Shown: positions 51,514 through 60,644, numbered from the stretch's first letter. The stretch is 64,000 bases of DNA from Photobacterium profundum SS9 (GCF_000196255.1 NC_006370.1:90131-154130), one strand, 5' to 3'. The notes: generated by a model from the sequence alone, not told the origin. Numbers and translations are program-made.

Positions 51514-52398
51514 TTAAACCATCAACGCAGTATCATCAAAGCAATGCTCACCATGGCAAGGCACTACCCCGCAAAGTTGATATCCCGCTTGTTGCCCCAG
51601 TAAATACCCATGCTCCAGTTTGCCCAGGTGACGTGTCAGACGACCCACTTGAAAGGTTTTATTGGGTACAATAATGGTTATTTCACAATCAGCGGGAGGA
51701 TGTTGAATAAAGTCCAATGCTTCATTATAACGCTTGGCGCGATGCAACAAGGCTTCGGCTAATTGCGGGTGATGATGAAACATCGATCGTAATAGCCATG
51801 GCACTTTGGTGTCACTTTTTCGGTAACCTAACGGTTGAGAAAGTACGACGGTTATCTGGCGTGCGCCACGTCGATACGCCTCGATAACCGGAATTGAATC
51901 AGCAATACCGCCGTCACTCATGGGCATTTTATTTATGGTTGGGTAGTCACGATAAGCGAGCGGTAAAGCACACGATGCCATCATGACTTCTGCCACATTG
52001 TTGCGAGTGACCTCGGTGTATTCTGCCTGCCCAGTCTCAACGTTTGTGGTCGTTGCAAAAAAGGGAATGTTGCGTTGTTCGAATTGAAATAAATTGAGCG
52101 GTAATTCTCGGGTCGTTGTATTCCACAACCAGCGGATGTCGGTTAAGTGTCCGCCATGGGTAAAGCGAGAAAAGTTGATGAATTCAGGGCGACGTGAGTA
52201 ATCAGTAATGATCCGGTGGCTACGACCATGATTGCCGCTTAAATACCCTAATAGATTGGTCGAGCCCGCAGATACCCCCATTGCAAAATCAAACGGCATA
52301 TAGCCATTTTCAAGAAAAGCATCTAATACGCCACTGGCAAATATTCCGCGCATTGCGCCGCCTTCTACGACGAGTGCTCTTGGTGGGGTGCTATTCAT
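51514..52398 (-). CDS. Patatin-like phospholipase (YjjU-type)
   Basis: Ser-Asp dyad lipid hydrolase, 294 residues. Oxyanion loop VEGGAMRGIFASG near the start, nucleophile GVSAGS (Ser about residue 44), and the Asp motif SDGGIADSIP near 165. Cytoplasmic, no signal peptide. Start ATG 52398; TTG two codons upstream is unlikely. Convergent with the EAL-HDOD gene with an 10-base gap and no obvious terminator between them. Confidence 0.92.
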   Translation of the reverse strand: MNSTPPRALVVEGGAMRGIFASGVLDAFLENGYMPFDFAMGVSAGSTNLLGYLSGNHGRSHRIITDYSRRPEFINFSRFTHGGHLTDIRWLWNTTTRELPLNLFQFEQRNIPFFATTTNVETGQAEYTEVTRNNVAEVMMASCALPLAYRDYPTINKMPMSDGGIADSIPVIEAYRRGARQITVVLSQPLGYRKSDTKVPWLLRSMFHHHPQLAEALLHRAKRYNEALDFIQHPPADCEITIIVPNKTFQVGRLTRHLGKLEHGYLLGQQAGYQLCGVVPCHGEHCFDDTALMV

Positions 52399-52496
52399 GG
52401 GCAAAACCTGTGCTTCAAATCCTATAGAAGCACAAGCATAAATCTGACCAGTAATTTGAAACAGTCGATTTTACTTATCGTTGCGATAGATAAAAC

Positions 52497-53378
52497 TTAA
52501 CTCTCGGTGTTTTGCTCGGTAAGCACCGTGCCGACCTTATCGCTGTGTGCATATTGACTGAGCACTTTTACTGCAGCCGATAGCGTTGGGTTGAGGGTTT
52601 TATTGGCGGGGTAACATAACCCCAAACGGCGAAACATACGAGGCCCATCAAGGGGGACGGTAACCAGCTCTTTGGCTGTTTCTAGTACGCCAGTGGGTAG
52701 AAATGAAATACCTAATCCTGCTTGAACAAGGTGCATTACCTGCGTTTTATGTTCGGCTTTGGCGACTAAATTTACCGCCAAACCATCACAGGCTAATAAG
52801 CCAATTGTTTGCTGGTGGGCTTCACACGGTGGGCACTCAATAAAATCATGCTGATGTAGTTGCTGTGGCGTGACTTTATTCAGTGCAGCTAGTGGGTGGT
52901 TGGGTAGCATGCATAACACATAATCTTCATCCCACAGGGGTAAGAAAATCTCACCATCAGCTTTGAACATATCCAATGTGATACGCGCATCAGATTCAGC
53001 ACTGTGATCGACTAACTCTAACAGCACATTGGGCACTTGTTGGGTCAATAAGGCTAAGAAGCGTGCCAGTTGGCTTTGACTCAGATCGGGGAAGTTGCCC
53101 AAAGTGAGCGGTAAGCATTCTGTTCGTTGCTGAAATAATTGTGGCAAACGATTGATGTCGTTAAGTAACCGAATCGCTAATGGGTAGAGGTAATGAGCTT
53201 CATCTGTAAGATTTACGCCTTTCTTATGGCGTATAAATAATGGTGTACTGAGCTCTTCTTCTAACTGCTTAATCGCATTGGAAATTGATGGCTGAGAAAC
53301 AAAACAACGTTCAGCCGCAAAAGTAATATTCTTTTCTTCATAAACGACAACAAAGAAACGAAGTAGACGCAGATCCAT
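52497..53378 (-). CDS. LysR-family regulator
   Basis: 293-residue transcription factor. Winged HTH LRLLRFFVVVYEEKNITFAAERCFVSQPSISNAIKQLEEELSTPLFIR (given in overlapping parts over residues 3-50), substrate-binding domain from about residue 90. Divergence is absent: neighbours on both sides are on the minus strand, so its target is unclear. The region upstream holds a dispersed repeat. Confidence 0.88.
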   Translation of the reverse strand: MDLRLLRFFVVVYEEKNITFAAERCFVSQPSISNAIKQLEEELSTPLFIRHKKGVNLTDEAHYLYPLAIRLLNDINRLPQLFQQRTECLPLTLGNFPDLSQSQLARFLALLTQQVPNVLLELVDHSAESDARITLDMFKADGEIFLPLWDEDYVLCMLPNHPLAALNKVTPQQLHQHDFIECPPCEAHQQTIGLLACDGLAVNLVAKAEHKTQVMHLVQAGLGISFLPTGVLETAKELVTVPLDGPRMFRRLGLCYPANKTLNPTLSAAVKVLSQYAHSDKVGTVLTEQNTES

Positions 53379-53407
53379 AAGAAGTAGCCCAGCGATGAAA
53401 AAGTATT

Positions 53408-53510
53408 TATACCCACGTTACCTCAAGATGCTCGTTTCAGCGAGAATTTGTTGGGCTCTAGGCAAGGCGCTCATTTCACGCGACGTTTCACCCGATCTCC
53501 TTGAATCGCA
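53408..53510. repeat. Dispersed inverted-repeat element, one-ended copy
   Basis: TATACCCACGTTACCTCAAG begins a stretch of about 70 bases that matches the reverse complement of the right part of the element at 60747-61012 (CTCGTTTCAGCGAGAATT, GGGCTCTA, GGCAAGGCGCTCATTT). After that it diverges and no inverted end is seen before about 53510. Confidence 0.82.
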
Positions 53511-53515
53511 GGTAA

Positions 53516-53541
53516 GAAAAAGCCGAGATAACGATCTCGGC
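53516..53541 (-). terminator. Intrinsic terminator downstream of abgT
   Basis: On the minus strand GCCGAGAT-CGTT-ATCTCGGC followed by TTTTTC, 34 bases after the transporter stop. Confidence 0.9.
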
Positions 53542-53574
53542 CTCGGCCTGAAGATGCTTTATATCTAAGAGTGA

Positions 53575-55173
53575 TTAACCCGCGATATTAAAGTAGGTTG
53601 CTGAACCTGGACCTACCGGGATACCCAGAACAAATACCCATACGTAGAACATGATGCTCCAGCCAATAACAAAGACCATAGAATAAGGCAGCATGATTGA
53701 AATCAAGGTACCTAGCCCTAAGTTCTTCTGGTAGCGAGTAGCAACCGCCAGAATCATCCCGAAGTAGCTCATCATTGGTGTGATCAAGTTGGTGACAGAA
53801 TCACCAATACGGTATGCCGCTTGAATGGTTTCAGGTGCGTAACCGACTAGCATTAACATCGGAACAAAGATAGGTGCAGTTACTGCCCACTGTGCAGACG
53901 CAGAGCCGATCATCAGGTTAATGAAACCACACATCAAGATGAAGGCGAAGAACAGCATTGGACCGGTTAGACCGATAGACTGTAGGACGTCAGCACCACC
54001 AACAGCGAAGACTTGGCCGAAGTTTGTCCATTTGAAGAAAGCAACAAACTGTGCAGCAAAGAACACCAATACAATGTACATGCCCATGGTCGACATTGAT
54101 TTAGACATCGCGTTGATCACATCGCGATCGTTCTTCATTGTGCCGACTGTTCTGCCGTAAACAAAACCTGGGATAGCAAAAAATACAAAAATGAACGCAA
54201 CGATACCGCGAAGGAACGGAGAGCCCGACACTAAGCCTGTATCAGGATGGCGAAGAATGCCATCTGCAGGAACGATAGTCATTGCTAACAGTGCTGATAC
54301 AACAAGAGCAGCAAGCCCAGCAAGCTTAAGACCTTTCTTTTCAAGATCGGTAAGCTGACCCATTTTATCGCCACCAAGGTCTTCACTTGCCTCCTCTACG
54401 TTGTATTTACCTAGTTTCGGCTCAACAATTTTTTCGGTAACAAATGCGCCCATGATAGTGATTGCAAATGTTGATGCAAACATGAAGTACCAGTTAGCTT
54501 CAGGGCCAACAAGGTAGTTCGGATCGATCATTTGTGCTGCAGTTTCAGTGATACCCGAAAGCAGTGGGTCAACCGTGCCTAGTAATAGGTTGGCACTATA
54601 ACCGCCCGATACACCCGCAAATGCCGCTGCTAAACCCGCAAGAGGGTGACGACCTAATGAGTGGAATAGCATTGCTGCAAGAGGGATCAGAACCACGTAG
54701 CCAAGCTCTGATGCGGTATTCGAAATAATACCCGCAAATACCACCACCAGCGTTACCATGCGACGAGATGCACCCATCACTAGGCCACGCATAGCGGCAG
54801 ATAGTAGGCCTGAGTATTCTGCAATCGCAACACCCAGCATGGCGACCAGTACCGTACCTAATGGTGCAAAACCTGTGAAGTTACTCACAAGGTTAGCAAC
54901 AATAAGCTGTAAGCCTTCTGCGTTAAATAAGCTAATGACATGAATCATGCCATCAGCTGCACGTCCTGCTGCGCCTTCTGGACGAGGGTCGATAACAGAA
55001 ACGCCAAAATAGCCAGCAATACCAGATGCGACTAAAATCGCCACACAAAAAAGTGCAAAAAGAGTAATTGGGTGAGGTAAAAGGTTACCGAGAAATTCTA
55101 CGGTATCAAGAAACCGGGTAAATACCGTTTTCTTCTGTTGTTGCGGTGCTTGTTGTGAAGCTGATGAGTGCAT
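53575..55173 (-). CDS. AbgT-family transporter
   Basis: Inner-membrane transporter of 532 residues, about a dozen helices. The family's best-known member imports p-aminobenzoyl-glutamate; others export sulfonamides. Signature segments: PHPITLFALFCVAILVASG at the start, a long GLVMGASRRMVTLVVVFAGIISNTASELGYV and MCGFINLMIGSASAQWAVTAPIFVPMLM, and PMMSYFGMILAVA near the end. Start ATG 55173 is set by GGAGG five bases upstream; a GTG one codon earlier is possible. Followed by its own terminator. Confidence 0.93.
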   Translation of the reverse strand: MHSSASQQAPQQQKKTVFTRFLDTVEFLGNLLPHPITLFALFCVAILVASGIAGYFGVSVIDPRPEGAAGRAADGMIHVISLFNAEGLQLIVANLVSNFTGFAPLGTVLVAMLGVAIAEYSGLLSAAMRGLVMGASRRMVTLVVVFAGIISNTASELGYVVLIPLAAMLFHSLGRHPLAGLAAAFAGVSGGYSANLLLGTVDPLLSGITETAAQMIDPNYLVGPEANWYFMFASTFAITIMGAFVTEKIVEPKLGKYNVEEASEDLGGDKMGQLTDLEKKGLKLAGLAALVVSALLAMTIVPADGILRHPDTGLVSGSPFLRGIVAFIFVFFAIPGFVYGRTVGTMKNDRDVINAMSKSMSTMGMYIVLVFFAAQFVAFFKWTNFGQVFAVGGADVLQSIGLTGPMLFFAFILMCGFINLMIGSASAQWAVTAPIFVPMLMLVGYAPETIQAAYRIGDSVTNLITPMMSYFGMILAVATRYQKNLGLGTLISIMLPYSMVFVIGWSIMFYVWVFVLGIPVGPGSATYFNIAG

Positions 55174-55700
55174 CACTCCCTCCGTTATCGTTTTAATCCC
55201 ATCAATGGGTACTTCTTCTCTGGTGCGAAAGGTTACGCCATTGTTAACACTATAAACAAAGGTATATTTGTTTCTAAATGTTTCAATTGTTTGGTTTTTG
55301 TCTGTGCAAGGTTAAATTTATAGTCAAATATCGCGGTATTAATATTATTCCGCAGTAAGTTATTCGGTAGGCATATGCGTTTGAGTGCCCCTCCTGCGCC
55401 AGTTAACTCTTTGTCCTGTAAAGGATGGCTCTGAATACATTATGACTTATTATTTATGTGGGTATTTGATGTAACAAAATGCGATGTTAGTCATTAAAAC
55501 AATGCTTCAAAAGGCCTTTTCGATAGCATCACCGAGCTGTGAATATGTATTGAAGGTTTTATCCATAGTTTTTTTTTATGGTAATCAGAAGAAATGGATA
55601 TTTTTCAGTTAGAGATAAAGCATCTATATTTACCTCCATCAACATCACCAAGCAGTGATAGCGATGAAATATCTTCTTATATTTATGAAAGGGTTTATCT
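55174..55700. other. Divergent intergenic region between abgT and the SDR gene
   Basis: About 525 bases with no recognisable gene, RNA or repeat. It presumably holds the promoters of the two divergent genes; an A/T-rich stretch at 55560-55580 has a T run. A 42-codon ORF near 55484 lacks a ribosome site. GAAAGGG lies before the SDR start. Confidence 0.55.
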
Positions 55701-56423
55701 ATGTCTAAGTCTCTAATTGTTATTACTGGTGCAAGTTCTGGTATCGGTGAAGCAACCGCTCGTAAATTATCAGCAGAAGGTCATCCTTTATTACTGTTGG
55801 CACGCCGAGTTGAACGTCTTGAGGCTCTGAATTTACCTAATGCTATGTGTCGTAAAGTGGATGTGACCGATGCAGAGGCCTTTGCTGCTGCGGTAAAAGA
55901 AGCCGAAGCACAGTTTGGTCCTGTTGATTGTTTAATTAACAATGCAGGCATGATGCTACTGGGTTTAGCACATGACCAAGATCCTGCTGAATGGAAAACC
56001 ATGTTCGATGTGAACGTAATGGGTCTACTAAACGGTATCCATGTCGTGCTAGCTGATATGAAAGCACGTCAGCACGGTACAGTGATCAACATTAGCTCTG
56101 TTGCTGGTCGTAAAACATTCCCAAGCCATGCCGCATATTGTGGTACTAAGTTTGCGGTTCATGCGATCACCGAAAATATCCGTGAAGAAGTAGCCGATGA
56201 CAATGTACGTTTTATCACGATTGCTCCTGGCGCTGTAGAAACTGAGCTTCTTAGCCATACGACAAGTAACGACATTAAAGATGGCTATGAAGAGTGGAAA
56301 GCAGGCATGGGAGGGGTAATTGCGCCTTCAGATATTGCGAATGCAATCAGCTATGCGTACCAACAACCACAAAACCTGTGTATTCGTGAAATTGTTCTAG
56401 CAGCAACCCGCCAACAGCCATAA
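55701..56423 (+). CDS. Short-chain dehydrogenase/reductase (classical SDR)
   Basis: NAD(P)-dependent oxidoreductase of 240 residues. Cofactor motif TGASSGIGEATA (residues 9-20) with ARR following strand 2, which favours NADP. NNAG near 82, catalytic Ser in INISSVAGR and YxxxK as YCGTK. It belongs to the general YdfG-like group (3-hydroxy acid or aldehyde reductases), and the substrate is unknown. Single gene ending with a weak hairpin. Confidence 0.9.
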   Translation: MSKSLIVITGASSGIGEATARKLSAEGHPLLLLARRVERLEALNLPNAMCRKVDVTDAEAFAAAVKEAEAQFGPVDCLINNAGMMLLGLAHDQDPAEWKTMFDVNVMGLLNGIHVVLADMKARQHGTVINISSVAGRKTFPSHAAYCGTKFAVHAITENIREEVADDNVRFITIAPGAVETELLSHTTSNDIKDGYEEWKAGMGGVIAPSDIANAISYAYQQPQNLCIREIVLAATRQQP

Positions 56424-56517
56424 TTTAGTCATGTTAATTTTGTGTTAGCTGTACCAAATTGTAAGAGTAAGTTCAGGTACTTACTTTTACTGGCTGCTAT
56501 ATTCAAACAAGAAAGTC

Positions 56518-56547
56518 GAAACACGCTGCTTTGATTGCGCGTGTTTC
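56518..56547 (+). terminator. Hairpin between SDR and acyltransferase genes (weak terminator)
   Basis: 9-bp stem GAAACACGC/GCGTGTTTC with a 13-base loop, followed only by ACTTTATG, so it is a weak or Rho-aided terminator. Confidence 0.45.
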
Positions 56548-56577
56548 ACTTTATGACTGAATACAGGAGCTGGAAGG

Positions 56578-57582
56578 GTGAGGCAAAAAGTTTGGTATTT
56601 CGATATATTGCGGTGTTTGGCCGCGGTGGCGGTTGTGGTTATTCATGTGCTGGGTCCGTATCGTGACGAATTGGGTATTATCCCGAACGGCGAGTGGATT
56701 ACAGCAATAACGTTTAACAGTTTTAGCCGTTGGGCTGTGCCTATTTTCATTATGATCACCGGTGCATTAATGCTGAGTGATAAGCGTGAATTCGATGCCA
56801 AATATTATGTCAGACGGCGTTTAGGTAAAGTGCTCTTACCTTTTGTTGTGTGGTCTATCTTCTATGCGGGGTTATCGGGTTTCACCCTTACCGGATTTGA
56901 TAGCACAGTGGCACTTGATACACTGATAGCTTTACCTGTTCACGAAACCTATTATCACCTCGGCTTTTTCTACTACTTTATTCCGCTCTATTTTATTATT
57001 CCTCTGTTTCAAATATTTGTTCGTAAGTATGAGCAAAGTACCGTGATTGGCATGACGTGCCTTTGGCTAACACTGACCACGTTATTCCTCTTTAAAATTG
57101 ATGGTCCATGGAGTCAGGAGTTGGTGCTCTACAGTGGTTATCTATTGATCGGCTATTGTTTGTTTCAGTATCGCTGGCCACCATTGAAATGGTTATTTCC
57201 ATTGGGTATTGCAGCACTCTTACTTACCGATTACATGGTCGTGAGCAAGAGTTTGGCGTTGGATGAATACACGGTGGGTCGGTGGATGTCGTATAAAACA
57301 TTGAATACCGTGATCATTGCCGCGATGATTTTTGCTGTATGTCAGCGTTATGGCGAGAATATGGGGAATTTCTGGCAGTCGAAATTTGCGTTTATCAGTA
57401 AATACAGCCTAGGGGTATATTTGCTGCACCCCATTTTTTTATGGCCTGTTCGGGCGTTTGATCTGTATTTTGCTCACCCAATAATTATGATTCCATTTTG
57501 GACGATCATTTGTGGCAGTCTGGCCCTAGTATCCAGCCGGTGGTTGGCGAAAAGCCCTAAAACAGCATGGCTGGTCCCTTAG
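56578..57582 (+). CDS. Acyltransferase family 3 membrane protein (WecH/OafA-like O-acetyltransferase)
   Basis: Multi-pass inner-membrane acyltransferase, 334 residues, about ten helices, start GTG 56578 after GGAG. It carries the family start YFDILRCLAAVAVVVIHVLG with His in the second part, the SFSRWAVPIFIMITGALML segment, RRLGKVLLPFVVWS, and the C-terminal SKYSLGVYLLHPIF. E. coli WecH, which acetylates enterobacterial common antigen, has the same architecture. The acceptor here is unknown; no polysaccharide genes lie nearby. Confidence 0.9.
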   Translation: MRQKVWYFDILRCLAAVAVVVIHVLGPYRDELGIIPNGEWITAITFNSFSRWAVPIFIMITGALMLSDKREFDAKYYVRRRLGKVLLPFVVWSIFYAGLSGFTLTGFDSTVALDTLIALPVHETYYHLGFFYYFIPLYFIIPLFQIFVRKYEQSTVIGMTCLWLTLTTLFLFKIDGPWSQELVLYSGYLLIGYCLFQYRWPPLKWLFPLGIAALLLTDYMVVSKSLALDEYTVGRWMSYKTLNTVIIAAMIFAVCQRYGENMGNFWQSKFAFISKYSLGVYLLHPIFLWPVRAFDLYFAHPIIMIPFWTIICGSLALVSSRWLAKSPKTAWLVP

Positions 57583-57591
57583 GTATAAAGC

Positions 57592-57639
57592 ACAATGATG
57601 ATAACGCGAGGGTGATTAGTACTGCGTTATCATCATTGT
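57592..57639. repeat. Perfect 16-bp inverted repeat between convergent genes
   Basis: ACAATGATGATAACGC (57592-57607) and its complement (57624-57639) flank a 16-base loop. It lies between the acyltransferase stop and the yhhM stop. It lacks T runs, so it is not a standard terminator, although it may pair in both transcripts. Confidence 0.8.
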
Positions 57640-57659
57640 ATTAGTCGATAGATGATGGG

Positions 57660-57992
57660 CTAGCTTCGTTGTAAGGCGAAATGTAAAAAGTCTCTGCCTT
57701 TGTACGTCATTGTGCCTTGATCGCCAGAATTGAGAGCGTGGTAGTAATGAATACCTACCATGAATTCTCGTTTGGGCCCGCCAGCGGTTGGTTGAACATA
57801 AATCCAATATTCTTCGTTATCTTCTCCGACTCTTGCACCAATGATTGGAGTGCTTTGTTTGTCGAGAATCGTCACATTAAGGGTTTGTTCAACGGCATTT
57901 TCACCGATGACATGCCGGCGATAAAAGCGAACATAATAAAGAACGGAAAAAACCAGTAGCGTGATAATGACGAAAACAATCCATATCGGCAT
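57660..57992 (-). CDS. yhhM: DUF2500 family membrane protein YhhM
   Basis: Small protein of 110 residues of unknown function: one N-terminal membrane helix (WIVFVIITLLVFSVLYYV) and a beta-rich domain with YHALNSGDQGTMTYKGRDFLHF, the DUF2500 signature. AAGGAGGTGAGTT gives a strong ribosome site before ATG 57992. In E. coli yhhM is near yhhN, yhhL, rsmD and ftsY, all present here, so the location supports the name. Confidence 0.88.
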   Translation of the reverse strand: MPIWIVFVIITLLVFSVLYYVRFYRRHVIGENAVEQTLNVTILDKQSTPIIGARVGEDNEEYWIYVQPTAGGPKREFMVGIHYYHALNSGDQGTMTYKGRDFLHFALQRS

Positions 57993-58348
57993 AACTCACC
58001 TCCTTGATAGTCAAATAAATGTGTGGATACAGGTGATAGAGCCACCATTATTGTTGAGTAGAACAGTAGTAAATATCAGAAGACGAGGAAATAGTGATCT
58101 GAAAGCACCTTTTGATGTATGAATATCTGAAAATTGGATCCAGACGTATATTTAATGCGTCCTGTTTCACGGTGAGTTGCTATCAAACTGATCATTGATA
58201 GGAAATATTGAATAATCGAGATGACTTTTCATCGAGCTAAATTGATTTTTTGACGGCTAAGCTAAAATCTAATGTAAATCAGTGTCACGATGCTTTGAAT
58301 GAAATTTAAGTCGCTGTAAGGTAGAGAGAACAGGAAGAGAGGCTGCTT
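57993..58348. other. Intergenic region between yhhM and the DUF4145-like gene
   Basis: About 355 AT-rich bases, divergent promoters expected on both sides; no repeat, RNA or small gene stood out. Confidence 0.5.
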
Positions 58349-58714
58349 ATGGCTAATATTGAAATGGTGGTAACGCGAACTCGACGTATTGAGCATTTAT
58401 TACGTCAGCATTATCACGCTGAAGGAAAAGGACTGCATCAGTTAATTAGCAGTAGTGAAGAACGTTTACCGCATGAAATTGTGCCTAAGTTACGCTTTAT
58501 CGCATCGGTTCGTAATAAAACGGTTCACGAAGACGGTTATCAATTTGATGACAAAAAAGGGTTTTTAGCTGCATGCAAGTTATGTGAAAAAGAGCTTACC
58601 CCGCGAAGTGGACGTTTTATATGGGGGGTAGCAGTATTTCTCGTACTCGGTTTTACAGCCCTCGCAATATGGTTTTATTCAGTCCATTGGCATCACATTA
58701 AGCTAGCACTTTAG
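58349..58714 (+). CDS. DUF4145-like membrane-anchored protein
   Basis: 121 residues: an alpha-helical N-terminal domain (about 1-85) with RRIEHLLRQHY and the KLRFIASVRNKTVHEDGY motif resembling the DUF4145 / HEPN-like RNxxxH pattern (here RNKTVHE), then a C-terminal membrane helix (IWGVAVFLVLGFTALAIWFYS). HEPN-like families include RNases and nucleic-acid-binding modules, but activity is not established. Ribosome site AGAGAGG before ATG. Monocistronic with a terminator. Confidence 0.72.
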   Translation: MANIEMVVTRTRRIEHLLRQHYHAEGKGLHQLISSSEERLPHEIVPKLRFIASVRNKTVHEDGYQFDDKKGFLAACKLCEKELTPRSGRFIWGVAVFLVLGFTALAIWFYSVHWHHIKLAL

Positions 58715-58742
58715 GGTGCACCGATATCACGATCTCATTCTG

Positions 58743-58774
58743 AAGGCCCTGTTATTTAACAGGGCCTTTTTTTA
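58743..58774 (+). terminator. Intrinsic terminator after the DUF4145-like gene
   Basis: 11-bp stem AAGGCCCTGTT/AACAGGGCCTT with an ATTT loop and T7. Confidence 0.95.
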
Positions 58775-59047
58775 TCGTTATATTCAATATTATTCCAACC
58801 TTATGATTATTCATTTTTCTTACGCAAAAATGCTGACCACGGACGTATCCAGAAGGGTATTACGTCAAGATGGAGTGTCAGTGAGAATTGATGGACTTGT
58901 AATTAAGGCGTTGATTTAACAATATCGTTGCTCTGCATCAAAACAAACAGGTATCGATTTTAAGAATTAATTTCCCTTCGTTGCGGCTTAAATAGCATCA
59001 TTCAGAAGAGGAATGATTGGAATGTGATATGGATGAGCAGTAGAAAC

Positions 59048-59075
59048 AAAAATGGCGCCGAAAGGCGCCATTTTT
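59048..59075. terminator. Bidirectional terminator downstream of the small membrane protein gene
   Basis: AAAAATGGCGCC-GAAA-GGCGCCATTTTT: GC-rich 7-bp core plus A/T flank on both sides; it lies 18 bases past the small protein's stop on the minus strand. The bases 58775-59047 hold nothing I can support. Confidence 0.9.
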
Positions 59076-59092
59076 ATGGAATTTTTTTGAAC

Positions 59093-59173
59093 TTAATAGA
59101 TTACAGGCAGTGTCATCAGGCCCATTACTATTGCGATCATCACAAGTCCTTGTTTTTGAGAAGAAGTGAACAT
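59093..59173 (-). CDS. 26-residue single-pass membrane protein
   Basis: Reading the minus strand from ATG 59173 gives 26 residues and TAA: a polar start FTSSQKQG followed by a hydrophobic helix LVMIAIVMGLMTLPVIY. AAGGAGACCTACT places a strong ribosome site eight bases before the ATG, and a terminator lies 18 bases after the stop, so the unit is complete. Size and layout resemble bacterial small membrane proteins such as the YnhF group, but I do not recognise the family. It would be missed by usual length cut-offs. Confidence 0.72.
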   Translation of the reverse strand: MFTSSQKQGLVMIAIVMGLMTLPVIY

Positions 59174-60020
59174 AGTAGGTCTCCTTGGTTAGCTGCTGTA
59201 TTCATCTTTGATAAAGAGAATAGCATCTTTTTTGGTGCTTAGGCAAGCCAAGGTTGACTTTTTGTATGAAAAGAGGGTTTTAACTGGGGTTAATTGTCCC
59301 TTTTAGCTTCTATAAACTGTATTTTTTAGTGTGTTCTTAATTTGAACGATTTGTTTCTTGGTTGCTGAATTGTAATGTAACATGTTGATTTTAATTGCTA
59401 ATGTGGTGGGTATTAATATTGCTTTTCGTTATTATAAAATTAACTATTTATTTATTGGATCATTATTGGGCTGGTGGTGGCTAGGTATCTTTTATACGGG
59501 TCGGTATTTTTGAAAGGTGGCATAATTAGATTTGTATTATATAAAATATGCAATAAATCGCTGTTTTATTTCAGATTGTTGCATTTAACGGCATGGTATA
59601 AAACGATGAGGCATGTTTGGTATGTCTGACTTTAATACGGGTGTTTATGCTGGGTTTTATGTGTTTAAGTTATTGATTTTGATTGTTTATTGTTTTTTAT
59701 TATTATTATTTATGTAAGGCGATTTAAGGCTGTTTTTCATCGGAAGTTATACCAAATAATGAAGAATGTCAGGCGAGGGGAGTGCCAAGGCTTGTTTTGA
59801 TGAGTTATCCAATAATCATGCTTGTTTAATGGTGTGGTCTACGCATTCGATGAGTATTTAGGAACTGTGTAATGTCAGGGATATAAATATGCTGCTAAAG
59901 GTGGATATGGCTAAAATTCATGATGGTTTTTCTAGCGAGGTCTAGTTATGAAGGTTTTAGGCTAGACAATTGCGGTTGGGTTTCTACACTGTCTCGGCTT
60001 ATAACTATATCGGTGATGCT
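59174..60020. other. AT-rich region with two candidate small membrane ORFs
   Basis: About 850 AT-rich bases. The segment upstream of the 26-residue gene presumably has its promoter. On the plus strand, 59382-59513 encodes 43 residues rich in Ile/Trp/Tyr and lacks a ribosome site. 59622-59717 encodes 31 residues (SDFNTGVYAGFYVFK then a 16-residue hydrophobic end) with GAGG ten bases upstream and TATAAA near 59597. Both may be chance products of T-rich sequence. No RNA gene or repeat was recognised. Confidence 0.4.
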
Positions 60021-60644
60021 ATGTGGGTTTGGTTAGCCATCTCTCTATCAAGTTTATTACATATTAATGCGGCTTATCATGGGCCCAAATGGCAGTTTTA
60101 CTTATTTAAGCCATTTACCATGATTTTGTTACTGATTGTTGCTTGGCAAACAGGGTTGGGCAGTTTCTATCAACAGGCTATTTTTGGTGGCTTGTTGCTC
60201 TCTATCGTAGGGGATGTGTTGCTAATGCAACCCCAAAAGCGTTTTGTTCAGGGGCTCATCAGCTTCTTATTGGCCCATATTGTTTATTCGGTGGCTTTCT
60301 GGAGTCAGCTTTCTGGCAGTATCGTGTGGTGGTTCCCCGCCATGTTATTTGCCGGGGGGGTTATTGTCTTTTTGTTATTGCTGCCGTCTTTAGGGCGTTT
60401 AATCCTACCTGTTGCGGTTTATATCGCGATGATCACTCAAATGGCGTGGGCGGCGGGTGAGTTTTGGTTAACGGCTCAATCGACCGTTGGGCTATTGGCA
60501 CTTGTTGGTGCGCTGATTTTTGTGGTGTCTGATATTTTATTAGCAATTGAGCACTTCCGTGGCTCTTTCAAGCATTCTGTCAGTGTCATAATGGGTACAT
60601 ACTTTTTGGCACAATCATTGTTTGTTGCTTCATTATTGCTATAA
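60021..60644 (+). CDS. yhhN: YhhN/TMEM86-family membrane protein (lysoplasmalogenase-like)
   Basis: Polytopic protein of 207 residues with about eight helices. Family features: SLSSLLHINAAYHGPKWQFYLFKPFT near the start, SIVGDVLLMQP (conserved GD) and FVVSDILLAIEHF (conserved SD), residues essential in eukaryotic TMEM86 lysoplasmalogenases. Start ATG 60021 matches the E. coli YhhN N-terminus better than 59970. Bacterial substrate is unknown. Confidence 0.9.
   Translation: MWVWLAISLSSLLHINAAYHGPKWQFYLFKPFTMILLLIVAWQTGLGSFYQQAIFGGLLLSIVGDVLLMQPQKRFVQGLISFLLAHIVYSVAFWSQLSGSIVWWFPAMLFAGGVIVFLLLLPSLGRLILPVAVYIAMITQMAWAAGEFWLTAQSTVGLLALVGALIFVVSDILLAIEHFRGSFKHSVSVIMGTYFLAQSLFVASLLL

Noticed and set aside
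58716..58919. 67-residue ORF after the DUF4145-like gene.
   Set aside because: It runs through a perfect intrinsic terminator and has no ribosome site.
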